A DNA stretch of 64,000 nt from Hymenobacter nivis (GTDB lineage: Bacteria; Bacteroidota; Bacteroidia; Cytophagales; Hymenobacteraceae): positions 4,526,001 through 4,590,000 of the forward strand of contig NZ_CP029145.1 of NCBI RefSeq assembly GCF_003149515.1. Reading direction: 5' to 3'. Below the pieces are notes generated by a model. It did no database searches. It was given only the letters and a program-made list of their open reading frames with translations, and had not been told where the DNA came from. The position numbers and the translations under genes are program-made. Below, one piece after another: positions 1 through 7,767 of this stretch (its first letter is position 1; each line of letters starts with the position of its first letter).

Positions 1-1
1 C

Positions 2-877
2 TATTTGCTGCAAGCGCTGGGCGAAAACGCGGGCAGCTTCGACTTCTTGCAGCGCGAAGCCTTCGCCGCGGGGCAGTCGCCGGTGGTGGGCGGCTACGCG
101 CTGGGGGCCCTGGTAGCCGCCCGCCGCCAGGCCGATTTCCCGGCCAGCCGCCAAAACGATTTCGCCGGGGCCCTGCGCCAGGCCCTGGCGGGCGGCGACG
201 TGGCCCAGCTCGCCGCCGCCGCCGAAGCCCTAGCCGACCCCCAGCTGGTACCCACCGCCGCGCCCGCCGACCTGGCGGCCCTGCGCCAGGCCCAGGCCAA
301 GCTGCAACTGCCGCGCGACATTGAGGCCTGGCAGGGCTTGCAGCAGGCGCTCGACAAGCTCACCCGCGCCCCGCAGCCCACGCCAAGCCCCGTGGGCCAG
401 GCCCGCCAGCACCCCATCGACTGGGGCCTGGTGCAGAGTATTCCGGCCAACCAGCGCGTGAAAATCAGCACCACCCAGGGCGACGTTGTGCTGGAATTGA
501 AGGTGAACGACGCGCCTGGCTCAGTGGCCAGCTTCGTGGCGCTGGTGCGGCGGCACTTCTACGATGGGCTATATTTCCACCGCGTGGTGCCCGATTTCGT
601 GGTCCAGGGCGGCGACCCGCGCGGCGATGGCTCGGGCAGCACCGACTACACGCTGCGCTCCGAATTCGGCGACCTGCGCTACCAGGAGGGCAGCGTGGGC
701 CTGGCCTCGGCTGGCAAAGACACCGAGAGCTGCCAGTGGTTCATCACCCACACGCCCACCCCGCACCTCGACGGTCGCTACACCATTTTTGCCCAGGTAA
801 TCAGCGGGATGGCTGCGGTGCACCACCTCGAAATCGGGGATAAAATCGTGGCCGTGGAGTTGGTGGCCAACCCGTAG
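2..877 (+). CDS. Cyclophilin-type peptidylprolyl isomerase, 5'-truncated by window edge
   Basis: The reading frame is open from the first bases of the window, so the true start lies upstream and only the C-terminal ~291 residues are visible. The last ~140 residues form a cyclophilin domain, which catalyses cis-trans isomerisation of X-Pro bonds. Diagnostic stretches are FHRVVPDFVVQGGDP (with the catalytic Arg of the FHR motif) and ESCQWFITHTPTPHLDGRY. The preceding ~140 residues are Ala/Leu-rich helical repeats resembling HEAT/PBS-lyase repeats. The combination of a HEAT-like region and a C-terminal cyclophilin occurs in large Bacteroidota proteins, and I infer that architecture here. Signal sequence and cell location cannot be judged without the N terminus. 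It is followed by a palindromic repeat, not by a cotranscribed gene. Confidence 0.9.
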   Translation, partial: YLLQALGENAGSFDFLQREAFAAGQSPVVGGYALGALVAARRQADFPASRQNDFAGALRQALAGGDVAQLAAAAEALADPQLVPTAAPADLAALRQAQAKLQLPRDIEAWQGLQQALDKLTRAPQPTPSPVGQARQHPIDWGLVQSIPANQRVKISTTQGDVVLELKVNDAPGSVASFVALVRRHFYDGLYFHRVVPDFVVQGGDPRGDGSGSTDYTLRSEFGDLRYQEGSVGLASAGKDTESCQWFITHTPTPHLDGRYTIFAQVISGMAAVHHLEIGDKIVAVELVANP

Positions 878-908
878 ATAATAAAGCTGTTCAGTAATGC
901 AACGCTCA

Positions 909-996
909 GTCATGCTGAGCTTGCCGAAGCATCTCTCCCGCAACAGTAATCAATAGCTAGTCAGCGGTAGAGATGCTTCGGCAAGCTCAGCATGAC
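909..996. repeat. Family A hairpin repeat, copy 1
   Basis: Inverted repeat with arms 909-936 and 969-996 around the shared core GCTGAGCTTGCCGAAGCATC. It lies between the isomerase stop and the MscS start. Flanks read AAGCTGTTCAG on the left and a partly matching sequence on the right. The same core recurs at 17262, 19981, 26847, 28491, 28761, 37138 and 49209. It carries no ORF and could fold in RNA as a strong stem. Confidence 0.9.
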
Positions 997-1057
997 GGCC
1001 TGTTTTTGACTTTCTAAATAATTTTAACGCATCGTTTTACCCTGAATAAAGTTGTTT

Positions 1058-1864
1058 ATGCTATTGGTTAACAATCCTTTTTCTGCTGAGCGGCTAGCCG
1101 GCTACGCTGCGCAACTGGTATCGCTGGTGGTGCTGTACCTGCCCCGGCTGGCCGTGGCCGTACTGGTGTTGGTGTTGGGCTGGTGGGTAATTGGCTGGGC
1201 CAGCCGCTTGGTAGCAGTGGCTGCCGAGCGTCTCGACGTGTCGCTGCGCTCGTTCCTCACCAGCATGTTCAGTATTGCCCTCAAAGTGCTGCTGCTCATT
1301 AGCGTAGCGGGTATGGTGGGGCTGCAAACGACGTCGTTCGTGGCCATTCTGGGGGCCGCGGGCCTGGCCGTGGGCCTCGCCCTACAAGGCACACTGGCCA
1401 ACTTTGCGGGCGGGGTGCTTATCCTGGTGTTCAAGCCGTTTGTGGTGGGCGACGCCATTGAGGCCCAGGGCAAAAGCGGCGTGGTGCAGGCCATCCAGAT
1501 CTTCAACACGCTGCTGCTCACGCCCCACGGCGACACGGTGATTCTGCCCAACGGCTCCACCTCCAACGGCGTGATTGTCAATAAGTCGTCAGGCAGGCAC
1601 GTGCTGGTGGAAATTCAGGTGGACGTGGATGCGAGCACCGACGTGGCCGCCCTGCGCGCCCGCGCCCTGCCCGTGCTGCAAGCCGGCCCGCGGGTGCTGG
1701 CCGACCCCGCCCCGACGGTGGACGTGGTGGCCATTAAGGCCGGTACTACCACGGTGGTGCTGCGCGCCCACACCCTGCCCGGGCAGGACGGGGCCGCCTT
1801 CAGCTATCTCCTCGAACGGTTGCAGCCGGTCGTTTACCCGCCCCAGCCGCCGGCCACCGCGTAG
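1058..1864 (+). CDS. Small-conductance mechanosensitive channel (MscS family)
   Basis: A protein of 268 residues when started at ATG 1058; a TTG two codons upstream is a less likely start. About three N-terminal membrane helices are visible. The third contains the Ala/Gly-rich pore helix (GAAGLAVGLALQGTLANFA) typical of MscS. It is followed by the beta domain (FKPFVVGDAIEAQGKSGVV, then TVILPNGS). Known family role: opening under membrane tension to release solutes during hypo-osmotic shock, in the inner membrane. The length matches the minimal MscS type. It lies after repeat A1 and converges with the TonB-C gene on the minus strand, so it is probably a single-gene unit. Confidence 0.93.
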   Translation: MLLVNNPFSAERLAGYAAQLVSLVVLYLPRLAVAVLVLVLGWWVIGWASRLVAVAAERLDVSLRSFLTSMFSIALKVLLLISVAGMVGLQTTSFVAILGAAGLAVGLALQGTLANFAGGVLILVFKPFVVGDAIEAQGKSGVVQAIQIFNTLLLTPHGDTVILPNGSTSNGVIVNKSSGRHVLVEIQVDVDASTDVAALRARALPVLQAGPRVLADPAPTVDVVAIKAGTTTVVLRAHTLPGQDGAAFSYLLERLQPVVYPPQPPATA

Positions 1865-1881
1865 GGCCCCGGGGCCGCCGG

Positions 1882-2607
1882 CTACGGATGAAAGATGAGG
1901 GGCACCACGAAGCGCACCTCCACGGGCTCGCCGTTGCGGCGGCCGGGTTCCCAGCGGGGCAGGCTGGCCACTACGCGCAGGGCCTCGGCGTCGCAGGCCG
2001 GGTCGAAGCCTTTAATGACCACCGGACGCAGTACGTCGCCGGTGGGCCCGACCACAAATTGCACGAACACCCGGCCCGCCGGGCGCGGCTGGGTTTTATC
2101 AATAGGGGAGGGGTAGTGCGCGTGCGTGGCCAGGTAGCGCGCCAGGCCCGCCATACCCCCGGCAAATACCGGCATCTGCTCGACGAATTGAGGTACGCTG
2201 CCGTCGGGAGTGGGGGGCCTGGGCACGTAGGTGCGGGTGAGTTTTGGCGTGCCGTCTTCCTGCCAATACTGCCAGGAGCCCGTCTGCTTGCCCTGGGCGT
2301 ACTGGCCGGTGGAATGTACCTGGCCCGAGCGGTAGTAGAATGTGGCGGGGCCGTCGCGCTGCACCGGGGGCCCCAGGCGGCCGGTGGCGTCAAACTGCCG
2401 CTCGCCGGTGAGGTAGTAGGTCTGGATGCGGCAGCGGCCCGAATCGAGCGGCGTGACCCAGCCGAAAAACACGGCGTTGGGCCGGCCCAAGTGGTGCCAG
2501 CCGGCGTCGAAAAACGTGGTATCGGGCCGGGCCGGCGGAACCTGGGCGAGGGCCCCGGCGGTGGCGGCACTGCTCAGCGCAAGGATTAGTAAAACGCAGA
2601 ATATCAT
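1882..2607 (-). CDS. Exported TonB C-terminal domain protein
   Basis: About 241 residues from ATG 2607. An upstream in-frame ATG at 2667 would add 20 residues before the signal peptide, so 2607 is preferred because it puts a hydrophobic signal (MIFCVLLILALSS) at the very N terminus. The middle has MORN/toxin-antitoxin-like 'YYRSGQ...GKQTGSWQYW' repeats that describe text-like beta hairpins in many Bacteroidota proteins. The last ~85 residues match the TonB C-terminal fold (VFVQFVVGPTGDV ... FVVPLIF). No proline-rich spanning region is obvious, so it may not be a classical energy transducer. Its proximity to receptors further along is not operonic. The role is inferred as periplasmic protein interaction. 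Confidence 0.8.
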   Translation of the reverse strand: MIFCVLLILALSSAATAGALAQVPPARPDTTFFDAGWHHLGRPNAVFFGWVTPLDSGRCRIQTYYLTGERQFDATGRLGPPVQRDGPATFYYRSGQVHSTGQYAQGKQTGSWQYWQEDGTPKLTRTYVPRPPTPDGSVPQFVEQMPVFAGGMAGLARYLATHAHYPSPIDKTQPRPAGRVFVQFVVGPTGDVLRPVVIKGFDPACDAEALRVVASLPRWEPGRRNGEPVEVRFVVPLIFHP

Positions 2608-2768
2608 ACCATAGCGCGCCGCAGAGGGTAGGTACGGGGCGTTCGGTAAAGAAAAATGCGGCTGCATGCAGCGTCCGCGAACTAACCGTTCAACGCAGTG
2701 CGGCCCCGGGGTCCCGGCTGCATTGCCAGGGCCCCGGGGCCGCGCTTATTCGGGCAACATTGCTTTAA

Positions 2769-3104
2769 TTACTTCCCGCCGTGCATTTGCGAGGGCGGCG
2801 AGGTAGCCTCCACAGCCGAGAAGCTTTCGAGGATTTTGTAGGTGTGCTCGGCGCCCTGGGGCACCACCCACGAGTTGCCCTGCTCCAGCACAACGACCTG
2901 GCCGGCCAGGTGCAGCTCGGCCTTGCCGCTGAGCACATAGCCCACGGTTTCGTAGGCGGCGGCGCTGGGGGCCTTGGGCTCGCCGGGCTGCTCGTTTTCC
3001 CACAGGCGCATGGATACGTGCTTGCCGGAAGCCAGGAATTTTTCGCCCTCGGGGCCCTTGGGCGAGTGGCGCGAGTCGACTTTGGTGATGGTGGTATCGG
3101 ACAT
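2769..3104 (-). CDS. Small cupin-domain protein
   Basis: 111 residues, a single conserved beta-barrel cupin. Motif 1 region is degenerate (ETVGYVLSGKAELHLAG) and motif 2 reads VPQGAEHTYKILE with one visible metal-type His. It has no signal peptide, so it is expected in the cytoplasm. Substrate and reaction cannot be told from sequence, since small cupins range from isomerases to sensors. It stands alone between the TonB-C gene (same strand, about 160 bp away) and the divergent cysE. An upstream in-frame extension to 3165 exists in another frame only and is not supported. Confidence 0.8.
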   Translation of the reverse strand: MSDTTITKVDSRHSPKGPEGEKFLASGKHVSMRLWENEQPGEPKAPSAAAYETVGYVLSGKAELHLAGQVVVLEQGNSWVVPQGAEHTYKILESFSAVEATSPPSQMHGGK

Positions 3105-3251
3105 TTGAGAGGGTTGAAAGAGGAAAGAAAAAGCTATGGGTAACGAACAGGTTAACGGCCCGCACCGGGCAGCGGTTGCCCGGCCGGCCGCAAACCTTCC
3201 GCAGTCGGCGGGGTTGAACCCGGTTGATCTTGCCTGTTTGTTTTATTTTCC

Positions 3252-4100
3252 TTGCTCGCCGTGACCACTACTTCCGCTGGTTTTGCCGCCTACCTTGCCC
3301 AGGCCCACGCGGCTGTGCCCGATGCCCTGCCCGGGGCCGCGTTTTGCGCCTTGGCCGACGACCTGCTGGCCCTGCTCTTCCCCGAGCGGGCCGAGCGCCC
3401 CCTGACCAGCGCCGATGCCGTAGCCGCCGAGCTGCACCGCTTCCGGGCCGAGCTGGGGGCCCTGCTGGCCGCCGTGCCGGGCCTGCCCGCGCCGGCGGCC
3501 ACGCTGGCCGAAGAGTTTGCGGCCCAGCTGCCGCTGCTGCGCGAAACTCTGCTGCGCGACGCTACCGCTATCCTCGCCAGCGACCCCGCCGCCCAGGACC
3601 GCGCCGAGGTCATCAGCACCTACCCCGGCTTTTACGCCACGGCCCTGCACCGGCTGGCCCACGCCCTGCACCAGCGCGGGCTGCCGCGCCTGCCGCGCCT
3701 GCTGGCCGAGCACGCCCACCAGCGCACGGGCATTGACATTCACCCCGGGGCCCGCATCGGCCCGGCGTTCTGCATCGACCACGGCACGGGCATTGTCATC
3801 GGCGAAACGGCTGAAATTGGCGCCAACGTGCAGATTTACCAGGGTGTGACGCTGGGGGCCCTCAGCGTCACGAAGGGCTTGCAGGGCCACAAGCGCCACC
3901 CCACCATCGAGGACCAGGTGGTGATTTACGCTGGCGCCACCATTCTGGGGGGCAGCACGGTGGTGGGCACGCGCAGCATCATCGGCGGCAACGTGTGGCT
4001 CACCGAAAGCGTACCCTCTCACTCGCGCGTGTACCACCGCGCTCAAATCCACATCTCCCGCACCGAAGACCCCGCCAACGAACTGATGTTTTCGATTTAA
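3252..4100 (+). CDS. cysE: Serine O-acetyltransferase
   Basis: Converts L-serine and acetyl-CoA to O-acetylserine, the first step of cysteine synthesis. The protein is about 282 residues from TTG 3252; GTG 3261 is an equally plausible start three codons later, and no ATG fits. The N-terminal half is the helical SATase domain. The C-terminal half has left-handed beta-helix hexapeptides (GIDIHPGARIGPAF, then GANVQIYQGVTLGAL). The catalytic Asp-His pair is seen in IDHGTGIVIGE at about residues 176-177. The length and long helical N terminus fit the epsilon-type enzymes common in Bacteroidota. The next gene is cysK in the same direction, so the two form the whole serine-to-cysteine route, separated by a strong hairpin. 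Confidence 0.93.
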   Translation: MLAVTTTSAGFAAYLAQAHAAVPDALPGAAFCALADDLLALLFPERAERPLTSADAVAAELHRFRAELGALLAAVPGLPAPAATLAEEFAAQLPLLRETLLRDATAILASDPAAQDRAEVISTYPGFYATALHRLAHALHQRGLPRLPRLLAEHAHQRTGIDIHPGARIGPAFCIDHGTGIVIGETAEIGANVQIYQGVTLGALSVTKGLQGHKRHPTIEDQVVIYAGATILGGSTVVGTRSIIGGNVWLTESVPSHSRVYHRAQIHISRTEDPANELMFSI

Positions 4101-4119
4101 GCGTTTGACGATTAATCGG

Positions 4120-4200
4120 CGAAGCTTAATTTTCACTTGGCGAAACCCTTGCGCGAAATATCTTGGCGCAAGGTTTCGCCAAGTGAAAAATTAAGCTTCG
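4120..4200 (+). terminator. Long near-perfect hairpin between cysE and cysK
   Basis: Arms 4120-4154 and 4166-4200 are almost perfectly complementary (about 35 bp) around an 11-nt loop. There is no T-run directly after it, so it may be an attenuating or mRNA-stabilising stem, or a small mobile palindrome, and not a simple intrinsic terminator. Its position 20 bp after cysE and 45 bp before cysK would allow uneven expression of the two genes. Confidence 0.7.
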
Positions 4201-4244
4201 AAACACAGCTACTAATAAATTAAGTTCCAACAATTGTTCCCCTA

Positions 4245-5168
4245 ATGAAAGCCAACAACATCCTCGAAACCATTGGCCATACGCCGCTGGTGCGCCTCAA
4301 CAAACTGTTTGCCGCCACCCGCCCCGACGTGGAGGTATGGGTAAAGCTGGAGCGCGCCAACCCCGGCGGCTCCATCAAGGACCGCATCGCGCTGGCCATG
4401 ATTGAGCAGGCCGAGAAAGAAGGCATCCTCACTCCCGACAGCCTCATCGTGGAGCCCACTTCTGGCAACACCGGCGTGGGCCTGGCCCTGGTAGCCGCCG
4501 TGAAGGGCTATAAAATCACGCTCGTCATGCCCGAGAGCATGAGCATCGAGCGCCGCCGCCTGATGGCCGCCTATGGCGCTGGCCTGGAGCTGACGCCTCG
4601 CGAAAAAGGCATGAAGGGCGCCATCGAAAAGGCCCACGAAATCGTGGCCGCCACGCCCGGCGCCTGGATGCCCATGCAATTCGATAACCCCGCCAACGTG
4701 CGCATCCACGCCGAAGCTACAGCCCAGGAAATCCTGCACGATATGCCCGAGGGTTTCGACTTCTATATTACTGGCGTAGGTACCGGCGGCCACATCACGG
4801 GCGTCGCAGAGGCCCTCAAGCCGCTGTTCCCAAATATGAAAACCTTCGCCGTTGAGCCCGAGACGTCGCCCGTCATCAGTGGCGGGGCCCCAGGGCCTCA
4901 CCCCATTCAGGGCATTGGCGCGGGCTTCATCCCCGAAAACCTGCACACCGCCATCCTGGATGGCGCCATCCAAATCACGCAGGCCGAAGCCTACGAAATG
5001 ACCCGCCGCGCCGCCCGTGAGGAGGGCTTGCTATGCGGCATCTCGTCGGGTGGCAGCCTGGCGGCCATCGCCAAAAAGCTGCCCGATGTGCCTCAGGGTA
5101 GCCGCATCCTCACCTTCTGCTACGATACCGGCGAGCGATACCTGTCGGTTGACGGCCTGTACGTGTAG
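4245..5168 (+). CDS. cysK: Cysteine synthase A (O-acetylserine sulfhydrylase)
   Basis: PLP enzyme that makes cysteine from O-acetylserine and sulfide in the cytoplasm. 307 residues, normal for the family. The PLP lysine is K45 in NPGGSIKDRIA. The asparagine loop PTSGNTGVGLAL and the phosphate-binding GVGTGGHITGV follow, and GISSGGSLAA lies near the C terminus. Start ATG 4245 follows cysE and the hairpin at 4120. A bidirectional hairpin terminator ends the unit. Confidence 0.96.
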   Translation: MKANNILETIGHTPLVRLNKLFAATRPDVEVWVKLERANPGGSIKDRIALAMIEQAEKEGILTPDSLIVEPTSGNTGVGLALVAAVKGYKITLVMPESMSIERRRLMAAYGAGLELTPREKGMKGAIEKAHEIVAATPGAWMPMQFDNPANVRIHAEATAQEILHDMPEGFDFYITGVGTGGHITGVAEALKPLFPNMKTFAVEPETSPVISGGAPGPHPIQGIGAGFIPENLHTAILDGAIQITQAEAYEMTRRAAREEGLLCGISSGGSLAAIAKKLPDVPQGSRILTFCYDTGERYLSVDGLYV

Positions 5169-5173
5169 GGCCT

Positions 5174-5245
5174 ATTGCTGCACCGAGTACCAACAAAAAA
5201 GCCCCGCTTCGGCAGGGCTTTTTTGTTGGTACTCGGTGCAGCAAT
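5174..5245. terminator. Bidirectional hairpin terminator
   Basis: A long inverted repeat with a GC core (AAAAAAGCCC ... GGGCTTTTTT) surrounding the tetraloop-like GCTTCGGC. It sits between convergent cysK and the minus-strand gene at 5264, with A/T runs on both sides, so it can stop transcription from either direction. Confidence 0.9.
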
Positions 5246-5263
5246 GGGCGAATGATAAAAACC

Positions 5264-5716
5264 TCACTCGGCCGTCATTTTAGCGCCGTGGGTGGTGTAC
5301 TTGGCAAATTGCCCGGCTGTGAGGATGCCTTTGAGGGCCGTCTTAAAGTCAGTGGCGTTGGCCTGAAGCGCGGTGTTTTTAGTCTTATTGGAGTCGGTGC
5401 CGGTTTGGATGGCGTCGATTTTCTGGGCCCGCACGAGAGCAGCTTCTTTCACCCTGGTGATGGTAGCCGCGTCCAACCCAAGCTGCTTACCAATCTGCTG
5501 GCTCATGCGCTCGGCCCGCTGCTCGGGGGCGGCTGCTTTGTAGGCGGTGGCCATTTTAGTTTTGGCTGCTGTCGCGGCCGTGCCGGCTGCCGCTGCAGCC
5601 TGGGTGGCCTGGGCCGGCGTACTGGGTATGCTGGGCATAGCCGGGGCGGCGGGCAGTTGTTGCGCGCGGCCCAGTACGGGGCCAACCAGCAAGAGGGTAA
5701 AAAGAAGAAAGCGCAT
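5264..5716 (-). CDS. Small secreted helical protein, function unknown
   Basis: 150 residues with a clear signal peptide (MRFLLFTLLLVGPVLGRAQ) and then an Ala/Pro-rich linker. The remainder is helical: PEQRAERMSQQIGKQLGLDAATITRVKEAA, and ILTAGQFAKYTT near the end. The pattern of 'RAxRMSxxIGxxLGL' plus an LTxxQ-like ending resembles the Spy/CpxP-type periplasmic proteins that Bacteroidota encode in many diverged forms. This is a pattern resemblance, not a firm assignment. It is monocistronic, converging on cysK. An alternative is a lineage-specific envelope protein of no known role. Confidence 0.7.
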   Translation of the reverse strand: MRFLLFTLLLVGPVLGRAQQLPAAPAMPSIPSTPAQATQAAAAAGTAATAAKTKMATAYKAAAPEQRAERMSQQIGKQLGLDAATITRVKEAALVRAQKIDAIQTGTDSNKTKNTALQANATDFKTALKGILTAGQFAKYTTHGAKMTAE

Positions 5717-5859
5717 GGGGAAATTAAAAAATCTTGTTTAACCAAGCACAGGAAATGATATTCAAACGTAGCGGTCATCCAATGAAGCCCTGGTGAGTCC
5801 GTCTTCATGTGGCCGCCAAGTACAGCCGGTAGCTTACAGTCCATTTCCCTTGCTGTGCC

Positions 5860-7076
5860 ATGACCGAATCCGTTGCCGAGTTCATCCACCGCCACGACGC
5901 CGGGCGCGTGCCCGAGCTATTGGCCCTGCGCTACCACCGGATGCAGGCCGACGCGCTGGCCTTTTTTCGCGGTAGCGCGCCGCTCTACTATGCCCGGTTC
6001 TCCGGGCCGAGCCGCTGCTGGGGGCCAGCCCGGTGGCCTGGCTGTGCGGCGATTCCCACGTGGAGAACTTCGGCAGTTTTCGGGGCGATAACGGGCTGGT
6101 GTATTTCGACGTCAACGATTTTGACGAGGCCGTGCTGGGCCCCGTGCTCTGGGATGTGGGCCGCCTGGCCGTGAGCGTGCTGCTGGCCGCCGCCCGCTTC
6201 GGCTTGCCCCCCGCCGAGCGCCAGGCCCTGGCCCAAGACCTGCTGGCGGCCTACGCCTCGGCCCTGGCCACGGGCAAGCCCTACCAGTTGGAACGGGCCA
6301 CGGCCCGCGGCGTAGTGCGGCAGCTGCTTAAAGCAGTAGCACAACGCCGGCAGCGGGAGCTGCTGGCGAACCGCGCCCGCCGGCGGGGCGGCTGGCACCT
6401 GCTGTCCGCCAAGGCCCCCAACCTGCGGCCCCTGCCCCTAATTGAGCACCAAGCCGTACTCGAGTCGTTGGAGGCATGGCGGCAGGCCCAAAGCCACCCG
6501 CCCTGTGGCCCGCTGCTCGACGTGGCCGGGCGCATCGCAGGGGTAGGCAGCCTGGGCGTGCGGCGCTACGCCGTGCTGGCCGAGTCGCTACACCCCGGCA
6601 AGCTGCCCCGGCTCCTGGATTTGAAGGAGGCCCCCGCCACCGCGCCGGCGGCGTATTGCCCCGTGCCCCAACCCACCTGGGCCACCGAAGCCATGCGCGT
6701 GGTAGCCGTCCAGGTCCGGCTGCAAGCCGTGCCGCCCGCCCTGCTCCAGCCCCTGGTACTGGCGGAGCAGCCGTACGTGCTGCGGGAGTTGCAGCCAGTA
6801 GCTGATAAGTTGAATTTTACGAATTTTACCCACGGTGTCGCCTCTTTCCGGGCCGCTGTGCCCACGTTTGGGTGCTTGCTGGCCTGGGCCCACCTGCGGG
6901 CAGCCGCCCACCAGGGAGCCGCGGGCCCCGACGAGCTGATGGCTTTTGGCCAGGCTGCCTCTGACTGGCTGCCCGGCGTGTTGCACTTCGCCACGGCAGC
7001 TAAGGCGGAGGTACGCGAAGATTTTCACAGCTTCCGCCTCGCCTGCCGGGCTGGCCAGCTGCCCACGGCCCCGTAA
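5860..7076 (+). pseudogene. DUF2252 family gene broken by one frameshift
   Basis: DUF2252 proteins are ~400-residue kinase-fold-like cytoplasmic proteins of uncertain role. The first ~45 codons from ATG 5860 encode the expected start (LRYHRMQADALAFFRGSAPL). The frame then changes near 5992-6002. From there the downstream frame reads PLLGASPVAWLCGDSHVENF and YFDVNDFDEAVLGPVLWDVG, the hallmark of the family, and runs to 7076. One missing base restores a ~405-residue protein of normal length. The downstream part shows no stops or other damage, so the lesion is very recent or is a sequencing error. The intact remainder from 6033 could be translated separately. A terminator follows directly. Confidence 0.85.
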
Positions 7077-7080
7077 AAGC

Positions 7081-7104
7081 AAAAACGTGCCGAAGCACGT
7101 TTTT
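7081..7104. terminator. Bidirectional terminator
   Basis: AAAAACGTGC, loop CGAA, GCACGTTTTT. It lies between the DUF2252 gene (plus) and the HMA gene (minus), with A and T tracts on both sides. Confidence 0.88.
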
Positions 7105-7132
7105 GGGAGATTTAAACAGAGAGCAAACTGGC

Positions 7133-7339
7133 TTAAACCGCCTGCGCTTCGAAGCCGGCTTCCTTCACCAAAGCCTCTACCTGTGGGGCCCCTAGCGTGG
7201 TGTGCACGGTAAGCAGCTTGTCAGGATTGGTTGTGTCGACCTGCCAAGCCTGGATGGCGGGCTCGCCGTTGAGGGCGGGGGTGATGGCGCGCACGCAGTT
7301 GGCGCAGTTGATGGTGGTTTTGAATTGCAGAGTAGCCAT
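7133..7339 (-). CDS. Heavy-metal-associated (HMA) domain protein, probable copper chaperone
   Basis: 68 residues from ATG 7339. The longer in-frame extension to 7468 runs into the tRNA terminator, so it is rejected. The ferredoxin-like HMA fold begins at once (MATLQFKTTINCANCVRAI), and the NCANC motif supplies the CxxC metal ligands. Such proteins bind Cu(I) or a similar soft metal and pass it to P-type ATPases. No ATPase is nearby, so the partner is unknown. The fold continues with a VDTTNPDKLLTVHT strand pair and ends at EAGFEAQ. It lies downstream of tRNA-Ala on the same strand. Confidence 0.88.
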   Translation of the reverse strand: MATLQFKTTINCANCVRAITPALNGEPAIQAWQVDTTNPDKLLTVHTTLGAPQVEALVKEAGFEAQAV

Positions 7340-7468
7340 AAGCGAGGAAATAGGAGCGGGCCGCAATGGGCAGCCGGGTATATAACAAGCTGGCGGGACT
7401 TTCTGTGCCGGGCCCCGGTGCAGGATTATGCCCGCTGGCAACAGCATTCGGGCGGGCCCCGAAAACAC

Positions 7469-7500
7469 AAAAGCCCGGTACGCAAGCGAACCGGGCTTTT
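7469..7500 (-). terminator. Intrinsic terminator after tRNA-Ala
   Basis: Stem AAAAGCCCGGT ... ACCGGGCTTTT with a 10-nt loop, directly downstream of the minus-strand tRNA. On that strand it ends in a T-rich tract. Confidence 0.88.
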
Positions 7501-7507
7501 AATAAAG

Positions 7508-7581
<74 letters not shown>

Positions 7582-7707
7582 GTTTTGTAGGTTGCCGCGG
7601 CGCCTATTGCGATTTGGTCCTGCAAAAGTAAGGCCCCGGCGCACATAGGCAAGGGCCCCCAGCGCTTTTTTTATCCAGCCAAAGTCAACGCCCAACTAAT
7701 CAGCCAG

Positions 7708-7744
7708 AAAAAAAGTGGGCGGAACCGAAGTTCCGCCCACTTTT
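7708..7744 (-). terminator. Intrinsic terminator of the first receptor gene
   Basis: Stem AAAAGTGGGCGGAAC / GTTCCGCCCACTTTT with loop CGAA, 23 bp past the stop of the minus-strand receptor gene at 7768. Confidence 0.9.
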
Positions 7745-7767
7745 CAAGGCCACGTAGGCCAAAAGGC

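Noticed and set aside
7340..7468. 43-residue N-terminal extension of the HMA protein
   Set aside because: It overlaps the tRNA terminator and has no protein features; ATG 7339 begins the fold.
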